From positions 1-15,324 of the forward strand of contig JAAXHF010000520.1 in NCBI GenBank assembly GCA_012271025.1: a DNA stretch of 15,324 nucleotides, read 5' to 3'. This document shows, piece after piece, positions 13,437 to 15,324 of this stretch. Both the position numbers and the translations under genes were made by a program. Source of the stretch: Deltaproteobacteria bacterium (GTDB lineage Bacteria; Desulfobacterota_B; Binatia; Bin18). Every line of letters begins with the position of its first letter. The first letter of the stretch is position 1. The notes beneath the pieces are model-generated. The model was not told the origin of the DNA. It searched no databases and saw nothing but the letters and a program-made list of their open reading frames with translations.

Positions 13437-14774
13437 TCACGGGCGTTTCACCTCCAGGTGGTGCCGGACCCACTCCAGCGCGGCCTCACGGCTGGCCAGC
13501 CGTCCCTCCAACTGGGCGTCCTCGACCGCAGTCAGAATGTCTTTGAAGCGCGGTCCGGGGCGCAGGCCAAGCCCGATGAGGTCCCGGCCGGTCAGCAGGC
13601 GCGGTGGAGCGATACGGGCCGGCCCCAGGCTTTCTTGCTGCTGACGACAGAATTCGTAAGGACGCAGGTCGCCGCTCGAGGCCAGGGCATCAATACGGAT
13701 CAGCTCCAGCAGTTCTTCGATACCCTCTTCGCGCAGAAAACGCTTGAGTTTGGCCGGGCGCATGGCCGGGGCGTTGAGCGCGCGCAGATGGTTCTCGACC
13801 AGATAGGCCACCCGCTGCCACACCGCACGCGAACGTTTCAGCCGTTGACAGATGGCAACGGCCTGCTCCGCCCCCTGTTCGCAGTGGCCATAAAAGGTGA
13901 TGCGCCAGCCCTTTTGGCTGCGGCACTGCGGCTTGGCCACGTCATGCAGCAGCGCGCCCAGGGCCAGGGCTTCACTCGGCCGGTCCTCCGCTCCCCGCTT
14001 GTCCAGTTCGGCCAGCAGCAGCAGGGTATGGATGAACACATCCCCTTCGGGGTGAAAGTCCGGCGACTGCTCAACCCCGCGTAGCCGCTCAATTTCGGGC
14101 AGGACGACGGCCAACAGGCCGGACTCGGACAAGAGCTGAAAACCACGCTGGGCTCCGCCCTGGATGAGGAGCTTGACGACCTCATCGCCGATGCGTTCCC
14201 AGGCGATTGTGGCGATTGTCGGCGCGAGTTGTCGGATGGCGGCGAACGTCTCGGGGGCGATGGAAAATCCCAGCCGGGCGGCGAACCGCACCGCGCGGAG
14301 CAGGCGCAGGCGATCCTCGCCGAAACGGGCGAACGGATCGCCAATCGCCCGGATCACCCGCTCGGCCATGTCGTGTTGGCCGCCCACATAGTCAAGCACC
14401 CGCTCCGTAGCGGTGTCATAGAACATGCCGTTGATGGTGAAGTCGCGCCTCAAGGCGTCTTCCCGCGCGTCGGTAAATCGGACACTGGTCGGGTGGCGGC
14501 CGTCGACATAGCGGCCGTCGGCGCGAAAAGTCGCCACCTCGCACACATGCTGTCCGCTCGTTACCAGGACAACCCCGAACTGCATCCCAATCGGGACGGC
14601 GTGTGGAAACAGGCTCAGGACCTGCTCGGCCTCGGCGCTGGTTGCCACATCAAAGTCCTTGGCCTCCAGTCCCAGCAGCCGGTCGCGGACACAGCCCCCG
14701 GCCAGGTAGGCGCTGAAACCGTGGGCGCGCAGGGTGTCAATAATTGTTCGGGCGTGGCGTTCTTGCGGGCTCAC
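13437..14774 (-). CDS. Class II CCA tRNA nucleotidyltransferase / poly(A) polymerase-family protein with HD domain
   Basis: Adds nucleotides to RNA 3' ends (CCA to tRNA, or A to RNA). From GTG 14774 the protein is 445 aa. The head has GGCVRD (26-31), the catalytic KDFDVAT (39-45), and the RRDFTINGMFYD motif (109-120), then RFGEDRLRLLRAVRFAARLGF (150-170). An HD domain follows: His249, LLHDVAKP with His277-Asp278, His297, and possibly His329. It ends with a helical tail (LTGRDLIGLGLRPGPRFKDIL). CCA-adding versus A-adding cannot be told by eye. The frame is open to 14915, but the start is uncertain: GTG 14774 starts just before the conserved domain yet has a poor ribosome binding site, while a farther start would translate the palindrome at 14810-14863. 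Confidence 0.92.
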   Translation of the reverse strand: MSPQERHARTIIDTLRAHGFSAYLAGGCVRDRLLGLEAKDFDVATSAEAEQVLSLFPHAVPIGMQFGVVLVTSGQHVCEVATFRADGRYVDGRHPTSVRFTDAREDALRRDFTINGMFYDTATERVLDYVGGQHDMAERVIRAIGDPFARFGEDRLRLLRAVRFAARLGFSIAPETFAAIRQLAPTIATIAWERIGDEVVKLLIQGGAQRGFQLLSESGLLAVVLPEIERLRGVEQSPDFHPEGDVFIHTLLLLAELDKRGAEDRPSEALALGALLHDVAKPQCRSQKGWRITFYGHCEQGAEQAVAICQRLKRSRAVWQRVAYLVENHLRALNAPAMRPAKLKRFLREEGIEELLELIRIDALASSGDLRPYEFCRQQQESLGPARIAPPRLLTGRDLIGLGLRPGPRFKDILTAVEDAQLEGRLASREAALEWVRHHLEVKRP

Positions 14775-14809
14775 CCCGGTATGGTGACACGGGCCACAAG
14801 CGGGATCAA

Positions 14810-14863
14810 CAAGGCGGACGCTGATGACCGTGTTGAATCGGAAAGAGATCAGCGTCCGCCTTG
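14810..14863 (+). repeat. Palindromic repeat element, copy 2 (54 bp)
   Basis: Arms CAAGGCGGACGCTGAT (14810-14825) and ATCAGCGTCCGCCTTG (14848-14863) pair perfectly over 16 bp. The inner 22 nt begin GACCG, end CGGAAAGAG, and CCG/CGG can pair. Compared with copy 1, 12 of 16 arm positions are identical and all four differences are matched on the opposite arm. It lies in the 219-bp gap between the nucleotidyltransferase start and murF, 130 bp before the murF start. Apart from this element and a weak, unconvincing promoter-like stretch near 14881-14909, I see nothing in the gap. Confidence 0.85.
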
Positions 14864-14993
14864 CCAACACACGGGTCGGCTTGTGGGGCACGTCGCGGCT
14901 GGTTAGAGTTGGCACAAAGCCGGCCGAGCCACCGAGGGTGCCGAGACGCGGGCGTCGGCGCGGTGCATGGAGACTAAGGAGGAGCGTGAGGCG

Positions 14994-15324
14994 GTGAAAA
15001 TAACGGCAGAGCAGGTATGCGCCGCAACAGGTGGGACGCTGACCTCCGGACAGGCGGATACGCTGTTCCGTTCGGTCACGATCGATTCCCGGACGGCTAC
15101 CCGGGGAGCCTTATTCGTTCCCCTGCCGGGCACCAGGACCGACGGCCATGCCTATCTTGGGGCGGCCGTTCAAGGCGGAGCCGCAGGCTTCCTGTACGCC
15201 CCCCACGCCGCCCCCGTACTCAGGGGAATCGACGCTGACGCCTTAGCGGCAGGGGCGGTGGGCATCGGCGTGTCCGATCCGCTGACCGCCCTCCAGGCTC
15301 TGGCGGCCTGGCACCGCACCCGAC
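14994..15324 (+). CDS. murF: UDP-MurNAc-tripeptide:D-Ala-D-Ala ligase MurF, N-terminal part (3' end cut by window)
   Basis: MurF adds D-Ala-D-Ala to the peptidoglycan precursor in the cytoplasm. About 110 residues are visible: KITAEQVCAATGGTL, SVTIDSRTATRGALFVPLPGTRTDGHAYLGAAVQGGAAGFLY. The DSR...G.LF..L.G...DGH pattern is the N-terminal substrate-binding domain of MurE/MurF; the opening ITAEQVCAATGG fits MurF better. GTG 14994 follows AAGGAGG (14976-14982) at a rather long 11-nt spacing. In-frame ATG 14967 would add 9 residues but lies before that site. The frame runs off the end of the window before the ATP-binding domain. Divergent from the nucleotidyltransferase gene. Confidence 0.88.
   Translation, partial: MKITAEQVCAATGGTLTSGQADTLFRSVTIDSRTATRGALFVPLPGTRTDGHAYLGAAVQGGAAGFLYAPHAAPVLRGIDADALAAGAVGIGVSDPLTALQALAAWHRTR

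Noticed and set aside
13089..14084. 331-codon plus-strand open frame
   Set aside because: Shadow of the HugZ-like and nucleotidyltransferase genes on the other strand; no recognisable domain.
14820..14845. Hammerhead ribozyme-like core: CTGATGA followed by GGAAA in palindrome copy 2
   Set aside because: CTGAT is part of the perfect arm pairing with ATCAG, there is no third stem or cleavage triplet in the right place, and copy 1 has GTGATGA and no GAAA.
14800..14870. Integron attC-like site (GTTGAAT in the loop of copy 2 resembles GTTRRRY)
   Set aside because: The matching RYYYAAC box is absent, the motif lies in the loop rather than at the end of the arms, and no integrase or cassette is present.
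14908..14925. Sigma54-like TTGGCAC upstream of murF
   Set aside because: The -12 part (TTGC) is missing at the required spacing.

Overview
This 15.3 kb window is gene-dense, high-G+C bacterial chromosome. No rRNA, tRNA, CRISPR array, transposase or phage gene is visible. The block obgE-proB-proA-nadD-rsfS and the divergent poly(A) polymerase-like/murF pair are housekeeping genes. That gene order and the many GTG/TTG starts suggest a deltaproteobacterial-type lineage (Desulfobacterota, Myxococcota, Binatota or Tectomicrobia). This is inference from gene order and style; the sequence has no taxonomic marker that settles it.

Layout. 1-4266 (+): 3' end of obgE, then proB and proA (glutamate to proline precursor), nadD (NAD synthesis) and rsfS (ribosome silencing), spaced like one operon. 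4341-7261 (+): an unrecognised 145-aa protein, a membrane-anchored DUF2914 protein, a nucleoside phosphorylase-like protein that nearly abuts it, and msrA. 7355-8104 (-): an AlkD-type DNA glycosylase. 8195-11705: accessory metabolism. It holds a crotonase-fold protein carrying the active-site set of 6-oxocamphor hydrolase (+), a convergent acyl-CoA dehydrogenase/group D flavin oxygenase-like gene (-), and a divergent amidase-signature hydrolase (+). 11757-12430 (+): a type II toxin-antitoxin pair (ribbon-helix-helix antitoxin, PIN toxin) behind a promoter that contains a perfect palindrome. 12545-14774 (-): a HugZ-like FMN/heme protein with DUF2470, and a class II CCA/poly(A) polymerase-like nucleotidyltransferase with an HD domain. 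14994-end (+): the start of murF.

Most notable points. (1) Two palindromic elements (13316-13361 and 14810-14863) are clearly related. Both have 16-bp perfect arms. All four arm differences are compensated on the other arm, and the inner sequence GAC...GG(A/G)AAGAG is shared, so they form a small repeat family. One copy lies inside the coding sequence of the HugZ-like gene. (2) The gene at 8195, which would be labelled enoyl-CoA hydratase by default, matches the catalytic residues of the C-C bond hydrolase 6-oxocamphor hydrolase at a constant offset of four. (3) The toxin-antitoxin promoter predicts a nearly leaderless antitoxin mRNA with a palindromic operator between -35 and -10. No wholly new multi-gene defence or mobile system could be supported.
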